Assembly (NCBI RefSeq): GCF_052116145.1
Contig: NZ_JBQKLQ010000001.1
Span: forward strand, 62,001-126,000
DNA from: Fundicoccus sp052116145
GTDB taxonomy: Bacteria > Bacillota > Bacilli > Lactobacillales > Aerococcaceae
Length of the DNA: 64,000 bases
Direction: 5' to 3'
In this document: piece after piece, positions 9,695 through 19,325 of the stretch
Numbering within the stretch: position 1 is the first letter of the stretch
Layout: every line of letters begins with the position of its first letter
Translations under genes and position numbers: made by a program
Notes under the pieces: model-generated
Told to the model about the DNA's origin: nothing
The model's input: only the letters and a program-made list of their open reading frames with translations
Database searches by the model: none

Positions 9695-10009
9695 TTAATT
9701 TTTTGAATAACGTTTTTGTTTAGGGTAATGTAGATGACCTTTTGCATCAGTATGGTCTAAATTTATTTTTTGCTTAAGTAAGTATTTTTCAATAATAAAC
9801 TGTTTACGATGATTGTAATGACCGTAAATCGAAAGCAAATCGCCAACCTGTACCTCAAGCATAAAGGTCAAAGCGTGTCTGGCGAGAATCGCAACCATTT
9901 CACTTTCATCATCTAGGCGAAGTTTAATGAGTACCATTGTTGGGTTGTCTGCTTGAATAATTTTCTGTTGTATTATGTGTCCTTGAAAACGTTCGTGCGT
10001 CGTCTCCAT
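9695..10009 (-). CDS. Small conserved-looking protein of unknown function
   Basis: I do not recognise this 104-residue protein. It is hydrophilic with no signal or membrane segment. Alternating strands such as MVLIKLRLDDESEMVAIL and a central GDLLSIYGHY would fit a small OB-like beta barrel, followed by a basic tail (KGHLHYPKQKRYSKN), but that is inference. Two ATGs are possible. AGAGGGGG abuts the first (10015), so the second (10009) with a 6-nt spacing is preferred. It lies 65 nt upstream of uvrC on the same strand and may be cotranscribed. Confidence 0.6.
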   Translation of the reverse strand: METTHERFQGHIIQQKIIQADNPTMVLIKLRLDDESEMVAILARHALTFMLEVQVGDLLSIYGHYNHRKQFIIEKYLLKQKINLDHTDAKGHLHYPKQKRYSKN

Positions 10010-10098
10010 GGTCATCCCCCTCTTAATATAATCACTTACTTCTATTATACATTATTTGTCAAATCACGCTTTCGAAAGTGCTTAATGACGTCACCTTA

Positions 10099-10107
10099 TG
10101 CTATACT
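10099..10107 (+). promoter_or_regulatory. Extended -10 promoter before the M3 peptidase gene
   Basis: TG-c-TATACT with no clear -35. It lies about 130 nt before the ATG. On the other strand, TATAAT at 10044-10049 could serve the small gene and uvrC, but this is weaker. Confidence 0.45.
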
Positions 10108-10234
10108 AAAGTGTGTGAACATCCTATTATAATTTACTGCAACCGTCATTAGACACCTTGTTTGTATCGATTAAGGACTTAGTCTTAGGATGTTTAGGTA
10201 AGAGTATAGAATTTAAGAAAAGGTTGTGTAATAA

Positions 10235-11941
10235 ATGAAATTCAGCGAATTTGACTATCAAAGACCTAATTTAGAAGAAGTAAAGAATGGATTTCTTCTA
10301 AATATTGAGGCACTTAAAGAAGCCACTACTGCAAAAGCAGCACTTGAAGCTGTCAAGGCTATCCAAACAATTCAAAAAAGTTTAGAAACTCAAGGCAACA
10401 TCGCTTCGATTCGAAATTCAATCGATACACGTGATGCTTTTTATGAAGAAGAAATGGCTTTCTGGGATGAAAATACGCCGGTTATCGAAGACTGGCAAAA
10501 CGATTATTATAAAGCTGTACTTGCTTCAGATTTTAAAGTTCAACTGAGTGAACACCTTTCTGAACCTTTCATTAAAATGGCAGAAAACAGTTTAAAAGTA
10601 TTTGATGCTAAAATTATTCCTTTATTACAAACTGAAAATAAATTATCGACAGAATATAGTAAATTACTTGCTTCAGCTCAAATCGATTACAAAGGCGAAG
10701 TTTACAACTTGGCTGGCTTAGCTGCTTTCCAACAATCAACTGATCGCGAAGAAAGAAAAACAGTGACGACTTTAATATCTAACTACATGAGTGAAAATCT
10801 TGAAACCTTAGATCGCATTTATGATGATTTAGTGAAGACACGTCATCAAATCGCTTTAGATCTAGGCTTTAAAGATTTCGTTGAAGTAGGTTACTTACGC
10901 ATGAACCGTTTAGATTACGATCGCAAAGATGTTGAAGTATACCGTGAAGAAGTACTGAATTATGTAGTGCCTTTAGCGAATGATATTTTCAAACGTCAAG
11001 CGAATCGAATTGGCATCTCAGATATGAAACATTATGACTTGCCTTTAGAGTATGAAGACGGTAATGCAACACCAATTGGTACACCAGAAGAAATTTTACA
11101 AGCGGGTGTGAAGATGTATCATGAATTATCAACAGAAACCGGTGAGTTTATTGATTTCATGGTCGAAAAAAATCTGTTAGACTTGGTGACAAAACCAGGG
11201 AAATCTGGTGGGGGCTATTGTACGTATATCCCAGACTACAAAGCACCTTATATTTTCTCAAACTTTAATGGAACTTCTGGCGACGTTGATGTCTTAACAC
11301 ACGAAGCCGGGCATGCTTTCCAAGTTTACCAATCACGTTGGGTTGAAACACCAGAAGTGATCTGGCCAACTTACGAAAGCTGTGAAATCCACTCAATGAG
11401 TATGGAATTTATCGCATGGCCATGGATGGAATTATTCTTTGGTGATCAAACACCTAAATACAAATACAGCCACTTAGCAAGTAGCGTAACATTTTTACCA
11501 TACGGGGTATTAGTGGACCATTTCCAGCATGAAGTTTATGAAAATCCAAATATGACACCTGTTGAACGTCGTCAAACTTGGCGCGAATTAGAGAAGCAAT
11601 ATAATCCTTGGAAAGATTACGACGGGGATGACTATTTTGAAAATGGTGGATTTTGGCTACGTCAAGGCCATATCTTTGGCTCACCTTTCTACTATATTGA
11701 CTATACTTTGGCGCAAGTGTGTGCCTTCCAATTCTGGAAGAGAACGCAAGTTGATCATGATGACACCGCTTGGCAAGATTACTTAGAAATTTGTCAATTG
11801 GGGGGAACTCAGTCATTCTTAGAGATTGTTGAGACTGCCCACTTGAAATCTCCTTTTGAAAAAGGGAACTTAGAAGCAGTGATTGCTTCAATTCGTGATT
11901 ACTTGGATAGCGTATCAGACGCCGATTTACAAACTAAATAA
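10235..11941 (+). CDS. M3 family oligoendopeptidase (PepF-like)
   Basis: This is a cytosolic zinc metallopeptidase of family M3, which degrades oligopeptides. The 568-residue length fits the shorter PepF-like branch. The zinc motif HEAGH is at residues 356-360, and the third ligand is expected in the segment ESCEIHSMSMEF about 28 residues later. The N-terminal half is helical, as in the family. There is no signal peptide. It is a single gene with its own leader, followed by a 12-bp hairpin. Pep gene names differ between species, so no symbol is given. Confidence 0.92.
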   Translation: MKFSEFDYQRPNLEEVKNGFLLNIEALKEATTAKAALEAVKAIQTIQKSLETQGNIASIRNSIDTRDAFYEEEMAFWDENTPVIEDWQNDYYKAVLASDFKVQLSEHLSEPFIKMAENSLKVFDAKIIPLLQTENKLSTEYSKLLASAQIDYKGEVYNLAGLAAFQQSTDREERKTVTTLISNYMSENLETLDRIYDDLVKTRHQIALDLGFKDFVEVGYLRMNRLDYDRKDVEVYREEVLNYVVPLANDIFKRQANRIGISDMKHYDLPLEYEDGNATPIGTPEEILQAGVKMYHELSTETGEFIDFMVEKNLLDLVTKPGKSGGGYCTYIPDYKAPYIFSNFNGTSGDVDVLTHEAGHAFQVYQSRWVETPEVIWPTYESCEIHSMSMEFIAWPWMELFFGDQTPKYKYSHLASSVTFLPYGVLVDHFQHEVYENPNMTPVERRQTWRELEKQYNPWKDYDGDDYFENGGFWLRQGHIFGSPFYYIDYTLAQVCAFQFWKRTQVDHDDTAWQDYLEICQLGGTQSFLEIVETAHLKSPFEKGNLEAVIASIRDYLDSVSDADLQTK

Positions 11942-11954
11942 GCCAGCTAACACT

Positions 11955-12002
11955 CACTATCAGAAAATGCAGCACATTCATTGATGTCTCTTTCTGATAG
12001 TG
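11955..12002 (+). terminator. Hairpin after the M3 peptidase gene
   Basis: CACTATCAGAAA (11955-11966) and TTTCTGATAGTG (11991-12002) form a perfect 12-bp stem with a 24-nt loop. No proper T tract follows, so it may be a weak terminator or a 3' stabilising structure. Confidence 0.5.
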
Positions 12003-12154
12003 AACTGGTTTATATCTGAATAGGATTACTTAGACTATGAGACTAGTTATTCCAAAAGTTAACGAGCCTTGTGGTTCGAAAATGGATTGACTAAACGAGA
12101 CACTATAAGGATGACTGATCGAACTCAGCTATTTATTTAAGAGGGGGTAATAGT

Positions 12155-13165
12155 ATGTTAAATTTAGGAACCATCGGAACATCTTGGATTACGGAGCAAC
12201 TAATTGACGGCGCCCGTTTAACTCAGCAGTTCCATATTAAAGGCATTTACTCACGGGATGCAGCGAAAGGGAAGCAATTCGCTTCGAAAGTTAAAGCGGA
12301 TTATTATACTGATTCAATTTATAATTTACTTTATGATCCAGAAATTGATGTCGTTTATATTGCGAGTCCAAATAGTATGCATTTCGAACAAGCAGTCCAA
12401 GCTATTAAAGCCGGCAAACATATTATTGTTGAAAAGCCAATGTTTGCTTCTGTTAGTCAGTGGCATGAGGCTCATAAATTGGCTCAAGAGCATGGTGTGC
12501 TAGTATTTGAAGCTGCTTTGCATTATCAAAACCGTAACTATAAACGCTTTAGACAATTAGTGATGAATAAACGTAATGAAATGGAGCAACCATTTTTAGG
12601 GGCAAATTTCAATATTGGTCAATATTCTTCCCGTTATATGGCTTTCCTAGATGCGGTTGAACATGATCAAACTGTTCCGAATATATTTAATCCGACTTTT
12701 GCCGGTGGCTCAATTATGGACATGGGGGTTTATCCTCTATATGTGGCGATGGATCTGTTTGGTTTACCCGAGAGCGTTCGCTACCATACAATTACTGGCG
12801 AGAATCATGTGGATTTATTTGGCACGATTATTCTAAGCTATGATAATCATTTAGTTTCAATTTTTGTCTCGAAGGGTGTTCACTCTGTGATGCCTAGTGA
12901 GATCTACTTAGACGATGAGACGGTTGTTATTAAAGATATTACACGTATGAATGATATCCAACTTGTAAGCCGTGCTGGTGATGAAGTGCAGATTATCGAT
13001 TACCAACCAGCCAATCCAATGTACGATGAAATGTTAAACTTTGCTGAAGTCATTAATAAAAAAGACGACATGCATCAGAAAATAAAATATGAGAGCTGGA
13101 AACAACTGAGTTTACAAGTGGCACAAGTCATGGAAATGCTCAGAAAATCAGCCAATCTGATTTAA
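12155..13165 (+). CDS. Gfo/Idh/MocA family oxidoreductase
   Basis: This is an NAD(P)-dependent dehydrogenase of the Gfo/Idh/MocA family (336 residues). The N-terminal Rossmann fold carries a GTIGTSW dinucleotide loop and the diagnostic EKP at residues 93-95. The C-terminal alpha/beta domain contains GGSIMDMGVYPL, as in many family members. The substrate, usually a sugar or cyclitol derivative, cannot be read from sequence. A GAGGGGG ribosome binding site is well placed. A helicase gene follows closely and may be cotranscribed. Confidence 0.9.
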   Translation: MLNLGTIGTSWITEQLIDGARLTQQFHIKGIYSRDAAKGKQFASKVKADYYTDSIYNLLYDPEIDVVYIASPNSMHFEQAVQAIKAGKHIIVEKPMFASVSQWHEAHKLAQEHGVLVFEAALHYQNRNYKRFRQLVMNKRNEMEQPFLGANFNIGQYSSRYMAFLDAVEHDQTVPNIFNPTFAGGSIMDMGVYPLYVAMDLFGLPESVRYHTITGENHVDLFGTIILSYDNHLVSIFVSKGVHSVMPSEIYLDDETVVIKDITRMNDIQLVSRAGDEVQIIDYQPANPMYDEMLNFAEVINKKDDMHQKIKYESWKQLSLQVAQVMEMLRKSANLI

Positions 13166-13217
13166 TACCTCTGTGACATTTGATGAGGTTTATAAACAGA
13201 AAGAAAGGAATTTTCAA

Positions 13218-14561
13218 GTGATTAAAGAGACACTTGCTTTGCCACTGCAAAAATTGTGGCAGGATAAAAACTTTGAATCCGCCACGGTGATTCAAGAGAA
13301 AACATTTGACCCATTAGTAAAAGGAGAGTCATTTGTTGCGATATCACCGACTGGGACTGGTAAAACATTGGCATACTTATTGCCAATCCTTACTAAACTA
13401 GAGGCGAATAAAGAGTTACAAGCACTAGTTATTGCTCCGTCTCAAGAATTAGCGAAACAAATTGGAACGGTAGCTCAGGAGTGGGCGAACCCCTTAGGAA
13501 TTAACGCTCAGATTATTCTAGGTGGCGCAAACTTTAAACGTCAACAAGAGGCACTCAAAGACAAACCAGAAATTATTATTGCTACGCCAGGCCGATTACT
13601 AGAAATTTCTTCTAAATCTAGTAAACTTAAATTACACAAAGTTAATACGGTTGTATTTGATGAGGCAGACTATATTTGGCACGAAGATAACCGAAAAGCA
13701 GCTTTAGAATTACAAGCAAAATTGATGAGAGATACGAATTATGTTTGGTTTAGTGCGACTTTAAGTGATGACATTCGTCAGATGATTGAAGCGAGTGAAC
13801 AAACGATTCATTTAATTCAAACCGATACTAGTAATCAATCCCTAGATATCGATCATCATTATTTAATTACCAATAACCGACAAAAACTAGCTCAACTGAA
13901 GCGTTTAGCGCAAGTGGATGGGATGCACGCTTTAGTTTTCTTTGAACAAGTGAATGAGCTTGAATCAGTAGCGAGTCGATTATTGCACGATGGCATTAAA
14001 GTTGGTTTACTGCATGGTAAATTAAATAAAATGGAACGTCAAAAAGCACTAGAAGATTTTGCTCAAAGAAAATCAACGTTCTTATTAACGACAGATGTTG
14101 CAAGCCGAGGAATTGATATTGCAAACGTACCGTTTGTGATTCACTTTAACCGTGTCTATGATGAGAATTCATATTTTCACCGTTCTGGCCGTACAGGTCG
14201 GATGGGGGAATATGGTCAAGTGATTTCTTTAGTAAACGAGCAAGAATTACGTGACTTGGAAGAATTATTATCAGATAAGGAAGTTGAGTTAACTGAACGT
14301 TTTGTCTTTGCAGCACAGTTTGTAGATGCGGCGCAAAGAAATAAACTCGCGCTTGATGATCTCGAAATGAGCGATGACGACGAAGACGATAAAGACCATG
14401 AAGAACATTCGACAAAGGAAGTCGTTCGTGATAAAAAAAATACTCAAGCGACAAAAGCAGCGTACCATACGAAAGCTGCACCACAAGTTAAACAAGCGAC
14501 AAGAAAGAAAAACCGCAAACGCGATACTAAAAACAAAGGGAAGCGTCGTAACCCTAAATAA
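13218..14561 (+). CDS. DEAD-box RNA helicase (YfmL-like)
   Basis: This is an ATP-dependent RNA helicase of the kind that remodels rRNA or mRNA structures. The helicase motifs are complete: Q motif with VIQEKTF, motif I GTGKT with Lys49, DEAD at 148-151, FSATL, and HRSGRTGRMG near residue 315. The tail after about residue 390 is first acidic (DDDEDDKDHEE) and then strongly Lys/Arg-rich, probably an RNA-binding extension. The frame opens at 13173 without a ribosome binding site. The GTG at 13218, with AAAGGAA 7 nt upstream, is preferred. It may be cotranscribed with the upstream oxidoreductase. Confidence 0.93.
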   Translation: MIKETLALPLQKLWQDKNFESATVIQEKTFDPLVKGESFVAISPTGTGKTLAYLLPILTKLEANKELQALVIAPSQELAKQIGTVAQEWANPLGINAQIILGGANFKRQQEALKDKPEIIIATPGRLLEISSKSSKLKLHKVNTVVFDEADYIWHEDNRKAALELQAKLMRDTNYVWFSATLSDDIRQMIEASEQTIHLIQTDTSNQSLDIDHHYLITNNRQKLAQLKRLAQVDGMHALVFFEQVNELESVASRLLHDGIKVGLLHGKLNKMERQKALEDFAQRKSTFLLTTDVASRGIDIANVPFVIHFNRVYDENSYFHRSGRTGRMGEYGQVISLVNEQELRDLEELLSDKEVELTERFVFAAQFVDAAQRNKLALDDLEMSDDDEDDKDHEEHSTKEVVRDKKNTQATKAAYHTKAAPQVKQATRKKNRKRDTKNKGKRRNPK

Positions 14562-14712
14562 GTCTGTAGATTTAATGTATGAATTTACACAGTCTTTACA
14601 ATAATTACGCAGTAAATCAATGTTAGCTCGCTAAACTTATCCTATCACACCTAAACATCACCAGAATTGTAACAGGTAGAAATGAAGTGTCTTTTGATAA
14701 AGGAGTGTCATT

Positions 14713-15864
14713 ATGCGTATTATGATCGTAACCGAAACGTTTGTCCCAGCAACTGACGGCATTTGTACTCGACTTGCAAACATGATTATTGAGTTGAAAA
14801 AATTAGGGCATGAGTTGATGATTGTGTCCCCAGACCTTGGATTAAGCGATTTTCATGGCGTACCGGTAGTCGGGATGGAGACCATTACTTTCCCCTTATA
14901 CGGCTCTCGACCTTGGGGCTTGCCTTCAAGGAAGATCAAAAAAATTATGCTAGCGTTTAATCCCGATGTGGTGCATGCAGTCAATCCATTTTTAATGGTG
15001 ACGTCAGCCGTCTATTACGCAAAAAAATTAAATATCCCTTTGTTGACGTCCTATCATACTCATATGCCAGATTACCTGGATCATTACCATATGCCTCTTT
15101 TAAAACCGATGCTATGGGAATATATAGGACATTGGCACAAAATGGCAGATATTAATATAACTGTTTCTCAGACGTTAAAAGAAGAATTAATGGAACAAGC
15201 GATTCCAACCTTAGGCGTCTTACCACGTGGCATTGATTTGGAGGCACGTCATCCAGACTACTTTGATCAAGACTTATATGACCACTTAACCTTTAATCAA
15301 GAAAAGCAACATTTATTGGTGTATGTTGGAAGACTTGCACAAGAAAAAGAGTTAGATCAATTGCGTCCAATCTTTAATCACCGAGAAGATATTTGTCTTG
15401 CCATTGTAGGTGATGGACCCGAAAGAAATCATTTGGAAGAAGTATTTGCAGGGACCAAAACAACCTTTCTAGGCTTTCTTCATGGTGATGACTTGTCCAG
15501 AGCATTTGCGACAGCCGATGGCTTTATTTTTCCGTCAGTTTCAGAAACCTTTGGTTTAGCTATTTCAGAAGCTATGGCATCTGGCTTGCCAGTGTTTGCC
15601 GCTAAAAATGGCCCGACTTTGGAACAAGTTGTCCCGAATGAAACGGGGTTTATCTTTGAACCGAATAATGAAGCGAGTTTAATGGAGGCTTTGAAGCAAC
15701 TGGATCAGCCATTATTAATGAAGCAAGTCAGTTTACGAGCACGTCATGAAGCCCAGAAGTATTCATGGCCAGCTGCGACTCGCAGTTTAGTCGACTTTTA
15801 TCAGGAAACGATCGCTAGTTGTCAATCTGAACAGTCACTTCAAAGGAAAAGCGCCTATTACTGA
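14713..15864 (+). CDS. Family 4 glycosyltransferase (MgtA/diglucosyl-diacylglycerol synthase-like)
   Basis: This GT-B fold glycosyltransferase (383 residues) has the N-terminal pattern MRIMIVTETFVPATDGI and the C-terminal sugar-nucleotide motif FPSVSETFGLAISEAMA near residue 277, with the E-x7-E signature. The opening and the HTHMPDYLDHY region resemble membrane-associated enzymes that glycosylate diacylglycerol or glycolipid. Glycolipid synthesis is therefore the best guess, but the acceptor is not proven. It has AAAGGAG 9 nt upstream. The start context is clean, and a weak inverted repeat follows the stop (15887-15916). Confidence 0.85.
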   Translation: MRIMIVTETFVPATDGICTRLANMIIELKKLGHELMIVSPDLGLSDFHGVPVVGMETITFPLYGSRPWGLPSRKIKKIMLAFNPDVVHAVNPFLMVTSAVYYAKKLNIPLLTSYHTHMPDYLDHYHMPLLKPMLWEYIGHWHKMADINITVSQTLKEELMEQAIPTLGVLPRGIDLEARHPDYFDQDLYDHLTFNQEKQHLLVYVGRLAQEKELDQLRPIFNHREDICLAIVGDGPERNHLEEVFAGTKTTFLGFLHGDDLSRAFATADGFIFPSVSETFGLAISEAMASGLPVFAAKNGPTLEQVVPNETGFIFEPNNEASLMEALKQLDQPLLMKQVSLRARHEAQKYSWPAATRSLVDFYQETIASCQSEQSLQRKSAYY

Positions 15865-16005
15865 GTCCTTCTTTTGGATAGAATAGTCCTCCTCAGCCTA
15901 GTTGGCATGTGGAGGATTTCGTCTCTAGGCAGATAGGTTCTTAAACAGCTATATTTGTAGTAAACTAAAGTCTAAAGTCAATAGACTCATAAAGTAGGTT
16001 GAACG

Positions 16006-16572
16006 ATGAAAAAAATAAAATGGCAAAATGATTATAATTTTAAAGAATACCCCAAAAAATGGACAGGCTTATCGTCCATTCACTTTACGATGTATCGTTC
16101 TTTTGTGAACCGGCTTAAGCCTGGTATGTGTGGAACGTATGTGAGTGCTGCTTTAATACATTATACGATTAAAGCAGAGCGTGACTATGAATTAGATATG
16201 CAGCAACTGTTGGCTGGACTAAGACCGAAAATTGAAGACCGACAAACCTATCGAGGAACATTTGCATGGGATTTAAAAGATGGACTCAATGAATTACTAG
16301 CTGATGATGGTAGTTATGAAGCCCGCTATCATTTAGTGAGTAATCCAATCGTCGTACGTGAATTGTCCAAAAGCAATCCCTTGCCAGTGATTGTGGGGAC
16401 CACACGCTTATTCGGTAGTAAATATGGTAACCATTGGTTGCTAGTGTATGCGTTTGGTTACAATGATAAAGGGCAATTGTTTTACCGAGCGTATGATAAT
16501 CATGGTCGAACGATGGCCGTTATACCAGCTAGCCAAACAATGGCTTGTGTCTGGTTAGAAAAAAAGAAGTAA
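16006..16572 (+). CDS. Putative C39-like papain-fold cysteine peptidase domain protein
   Basis: I do not recognise a named family. A papain-like Cys-His-Asp/Asn arrangement is visible: Cys42 in GMCGTYVSAALIHY at the start of a helix, His143 in GNHWLLVYAFGYN at the start of a strand, and Asp164/Asn165 in AYDNHG. This order and spacing match C39-like peptidases. There is no signal peptide or membrane segment, so the 188-residue protein appears cytosolic. It lies 19 nt upstream of the glutathione reductase gene and is probably cotranscribed with it. Function is inferred only from the motif pattern. Confidence 0.6.
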   Translation: MKKIKWQNDYNFKEYPKKWTGLSSIHFTMYRSFVNRLKPGMCGTYVSAALIHYTIKAERDYELDMQQLLAGLRPKIEDRQTYRGTFAWDLKDGLNELLADDGSYEARYHLVSNPIVVRELSKSNPLPVIVGTTRLFGSKYGNHWLLVYAFGYNDKGQLFYRAYDNHGRTMAVIPASQTMACVWLEKKK

Positions 16573-16591
16573 GAAGAAAGTAGGAGACTGA

Positions 16592-17938
16592 ATGAAGAAA
16601 TTTGATTTAGTAACAATTGGTGGCGGTAGTGGTGGGATTGCTGCAGCTAACCGTGCAGCCGAATATGGTGCCAAGGTGGCAGTTATCGAAGAAGATCACC
16701 TAGGTGGAACATGTGTCAATCGAGGATGTGTCCCTAAAAAAATTTCCTGGTACGCTTCCAGAGTGAATGCCGCGATTCAACATTATGGACCAGGGTATGG
16801 CTTTAAAACTGAAAAGACAAGCTTTGATTATGCGGAATTTCTAAAAGCGCGTGATGGTTATGTAGAACGTTCGCGAAGCGGCTATACTAGTCGTTTTGAA
16901 AAGAATCATATCGAGCTCTTTGAAGGCCATGCTCGTTTAGTAAGTGATCACGAAATTGAAGTCAATGGTGAAATTATTTATGCAGAACATATAATACTTG
17001 CGACAGGCGGCCGTCCTAAAATGCCGGATGTTAAGGGGATTGAATTGACGGATGACTCAGATGCTTTCTTTAATTGGACAACTTTACCAGAATCAGTGGC
17101 CGTCGTTGGAGCAGGTTATATTGCTGTTGAATTAGCAGGGGTTCTAGATGGCTTAGGTGTGGACACTCATTTAGTGGTTCGTCACAACCGTCCTTTACGT
17201 AAATTTGATTCGATGTTAGCAGATGCTTTGATGGAAGCGATGGAACAAAACGGACCAACGCTTATGAAACATACAAATTTTGATGAGTATCGTGAAGAAG
17301 ATGGAAAAATATCCTGTTATCAAAATGGTGAAAAATTATTAGTCGTTGAGCGCGTCATCATGGCGGTCGGTCGTCAGGCAAATACTGAAAATATTGGTTT
17401 AGAAACGGTGGATGTCGCAACAGACGAAGATGGCTTTATTCTAGTGAACGATCGTCATCAAACGAATACACCAAACATTTATGCGATTGGTGATGTGATT
17501 GGTAAAATTGATTTAACTCCAGTTGCTATTCGTGCGGGGCGTCAAATTTCAGAGTTTTTATTTAACAATGCTAAAACCTCCGAGATAGACTACACGAATG
17601 TTCCAACCGTTGTTTTTAGTCATCCTGCGATTGGTACAATCGGTTACTCGGAAGAAGAAGCAATAGAAAAATTTGGAGAAGACGATATTAAAATTTACCG
17701 CAATAAATTCTTCTCAATGTATGCCTCTGCTTCTTGGCATAGAGAACCTTGTTATTTTAAATTGATTTGCCAAGGACCTGAAGAAACCGTCATTGGTTTA
17801 CATGGGATTGGTGAAGGCGTCGACGAAATGATTCAAGGCTTCGGTGTCGCAATGAAAATGCGTGCGACAAAAGAACAATTTGATTCAGTGGTCGCGATTC
17901 ATCCGACTGGTTCTGAGGAATTTGTGACAATGCGATAA
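16592..17938 (+). CDS. gor: Glutathione-disulfide reductase
   Basis: This FAD-dependent enzyme reduces oxidised glutathione with NADPH. The FAD loop GGGSGGIAAANRAAEYG and the redox cysteines Cys41 and Cys46 in GGTCVNRGCVPKK are intact. A second Rossmann motif GAGYIAVELAG is followed by VVRHNRPLRKFD, whose arginines indicate NADPH preference. The C-terminal HPTGSEEFVTMR carries the catalytic His-Glu pair typical of glutathione reductases. The 448-residue length fits. It lies just downstream of the C39-like gene. Confidence 0.93.
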   Translation: MKKFDLVTIGGGSGGIAAANRAAEYGAKVAVIEEDHLGGTCVNRGCVPKKISWYASRVNAAIQHYGPGYGFKTEKTSFDYAEFLKARDGYVERSRSGYTSRFEKNHIELFEGHARLVSDHEIEVNGEIIYAEHIILATGGRPKMPDVKGIELTDDSDAFFNWTTLPESVAVVGAGYIAVELAGVLDGLGVDTHLVVRHNRPLRKFDSMLADALMEAMEQNGPTLMKHTNFDEYREEDGKISCYQNGEKLLVVERVIMAVGRQANTENIGLETVDVATDEDGFILVNDRHQTNTPNIYAIGDVIGKIDLTPVAIRAGRQISEFLFNNAKTSEIDYTNVPTVVFSHPAIGTIGYSEEEAIEKFGEDDIKIYRNKFFSMYASASWHREPCYFKLICQGPEETVIGLHGIGEGVDEMIQGFGVAMKMRATKEQFDSVVAIHPTGSEEFVTMR

Positions 17939-17990
17939 GTAATATCTGACTTCTCAAGGTATATTGTTAGTCATTTAGGCAAAGTTTAGA

Positions 17991-17996
17991 TATAAT
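17991..17996 (+). promoter_or_regulatory. Possible -10 for the GlsB-like gene
   Basis: TATAAT lies about 60 nt before the start, with TTGTTA upstream at non-ideal spacing. This is a tentative call. Confidence 0.35.
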
Positions 17997-18057
17997 ATAC
18001 TTAACAGGACAGGAACTAGTGTCTTGAAATAAAAATATTTTTTGAGAGGTGAAGAAA

Positions 18058-18303
18058 ATGGGTTGGTTATGGTCACTAATTGTTGGTGGTGTTATCGGCT
18101 GGTTAGCAGGTATGGTTATGGGAAGAGATATCCCAGGCGGAGTTATTGGTAATATTATTGCTGGTTTCTTAGGCTCTTGGATTGGGAATATGATTTTTCC
18201 TACCATGGGACCGGTAGTTGCTGATTTTGCTATTATTCCATCACTTCTAGGAGCGGTTATTTTAATTTTTGTTGTATCATTTGTCTTAAAACAAAGATCT
18301 TAA
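18058..18303 (+). CDS. GlsB/YeaQ/YmgE family small membrane protein
   Basis: This is an 81-residue, very hydrophobic, Gly-rich protein of the transglycosylase-associated (PF04226-like) family. It has three predicted membrane segments (about 4-24, 28-48 and 56-77), and GWLAGMVMG and GFLGSWIGN resemble the family pattern. Members are often stress-induced in Lactobacillales, but no enzymatic role is established. The frame opens at a GTG at 18049. The ATG at 18058 with GAGAGG 9 nt upstream is preferred. A strong terminator follows, so it is a monocistronic unit. Confidence 0.85.
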   Translation: MGWLWSLIVGGVIGWLAGMVMGRDIPGGVIGNIIAGFLGSWIGNMIFPTMGPVVADFAIIPSLLGAVILIFVVSFVLKQRS

Positions 18304-18329
18304 CAGCTAAATAATGTTAGTTTTTACTG

Positions 18330-18362
18330 CCTACCTAATCCAGCGGATTGGGTAGGTTTTTT
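18330..18362 (+). terminator. Terminator after the GlsB-like gene
   Basis: CCTACCTAATCC (18330-18341) pairs with GGATTGGGTAGG (18345-18356) around an AGC loop, with one wobble pair. Six T follow. Confidence 0.9.
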
Positions 18363-18447
18363 ATATAGCTTATAGTCCTATTGGGTCAAAGGTTAGGATT
18401 TATTTGCGAAAACTGGTCCCTTTCTTTCATCTTGGGCTGAAGTTCGA

Positions 18448-18453
18448 TATAAT
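18448..18453 (+). promoter_or_regulatory. -10 element before the thioesterase gene
   Basis: TATAAT sits 34 nt before the ATG. The -35 region (TTTCAT at 18425-18430, 17-nt spacing) is weak. Confidence 0.4.
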
Positions 18454-18486
18454 TATATAGGTGTATTTAGGAAGGGGATTGTTTAG

Positions 18487-19293
18487 ATGTCCAATATTAA
18501 AGAAGACAAGAGCTTAAAGTCTTTTACAACGAATTATTATGTGAATGAAGCGTATTTTCTGGATAAGTTAGGCAAACAAATTGATGTGACACGTTTGTTG
18601 TCAATTGCTTTAGAAACAGCCGGGCAACATGACCAACTAATCAGCACCTTTTTGGATGAACCTTTGTTGAAGGACAATGAATCATGGGTGATTACACAAT
18701 CTAGTGTGGATATTCAACGTTGGCCAGTATTGAATGAACGCTTGAATGTAACGACTCGAGTGATTGAGGTGAATCGCTTTTTCGTTAAACGTCATTTCGA
18801 AATGCGAGTGGCCAATGAGGTATTATTGACCGTTGTCAGTCAGTATGCCATCATCAATCTTGAGACGCGTAAAATGGCCCGTGTGTCTGTCGATAGTTTA
18901 GAAAATGTTGATGCGGTTGATGGAAGTATCGATTATGCATTTGAACAATTGAGAGTGCCACAAGGGGATTCATCTGTTAGTCAACAGGATCGCGAAATTG
19001 TCGCGAGAGATATTGATTATAACCAACATGTGAACAATGAAGTGTATATTCGTTGGGCATATGAGATGTTACCTGAAAGTTACTTTACTCAATTCAAAGT
19101 GAAGAAGATTGAAGTTAAATATGGGAGTGAACTTCGTTATGATGAGGCGGCAGAGGTAGTTGCTTATTTACCAGATGCGTCTATAATTAAGGAAGGATTA
19201 GGCGGGGGCAGTGTGTTTCAGACCTACCAAACAATTAAAAACAAAATTAAACAAAAGGATGCGTGTTATATACGCATAACTTGGCAAGATTAA
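18487..19293 (+). CDS. Acyl-ACP thioesterase
   Basis: This acyl-[acyl carrier protein] thioesterase releases free fatty acids from ACP. The 268 residues form two hotdog domains. The second carries the likely catalytic region DYNQHVNNEVYIRWA near residue 178, with the conserved Asn and His of the FatA/bacterial TE family. GGAAGGGGA precedes the ATG by about 8 nt. The gene is followed 32 nt later by map and may be cotranscribed with it. Chain-length specificity cannot be read. Confidence 0.88.
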   Translation: MSNIKEDKSLKSFTTNYYVNEAYFLDKLGKQIDVTRLLSIALETAGQHDQLISTFLDEPLLKDNESWVITQSSVDIQRWPVLNERLNVTTRVIEVNRFFVKRHFEMRVANEVLLTVVSQYAIINLETRKMARVSVDSLENVDAVDGSIDYAFEQLRVPQGDSSVSQQDREIVARDIDYNQHVNNEVYIRWAYEMLPESYFTQFKVKKIEVKYGSELRYDEAAEVVAYLPDASIIKEGLGGGSVFQTYQTIKNKIKQKDACYIRITWQD

Positions 19294-19325
19294 TGAATTT
19301 TTTAAGGAGAATGAGGAGTAAATAT

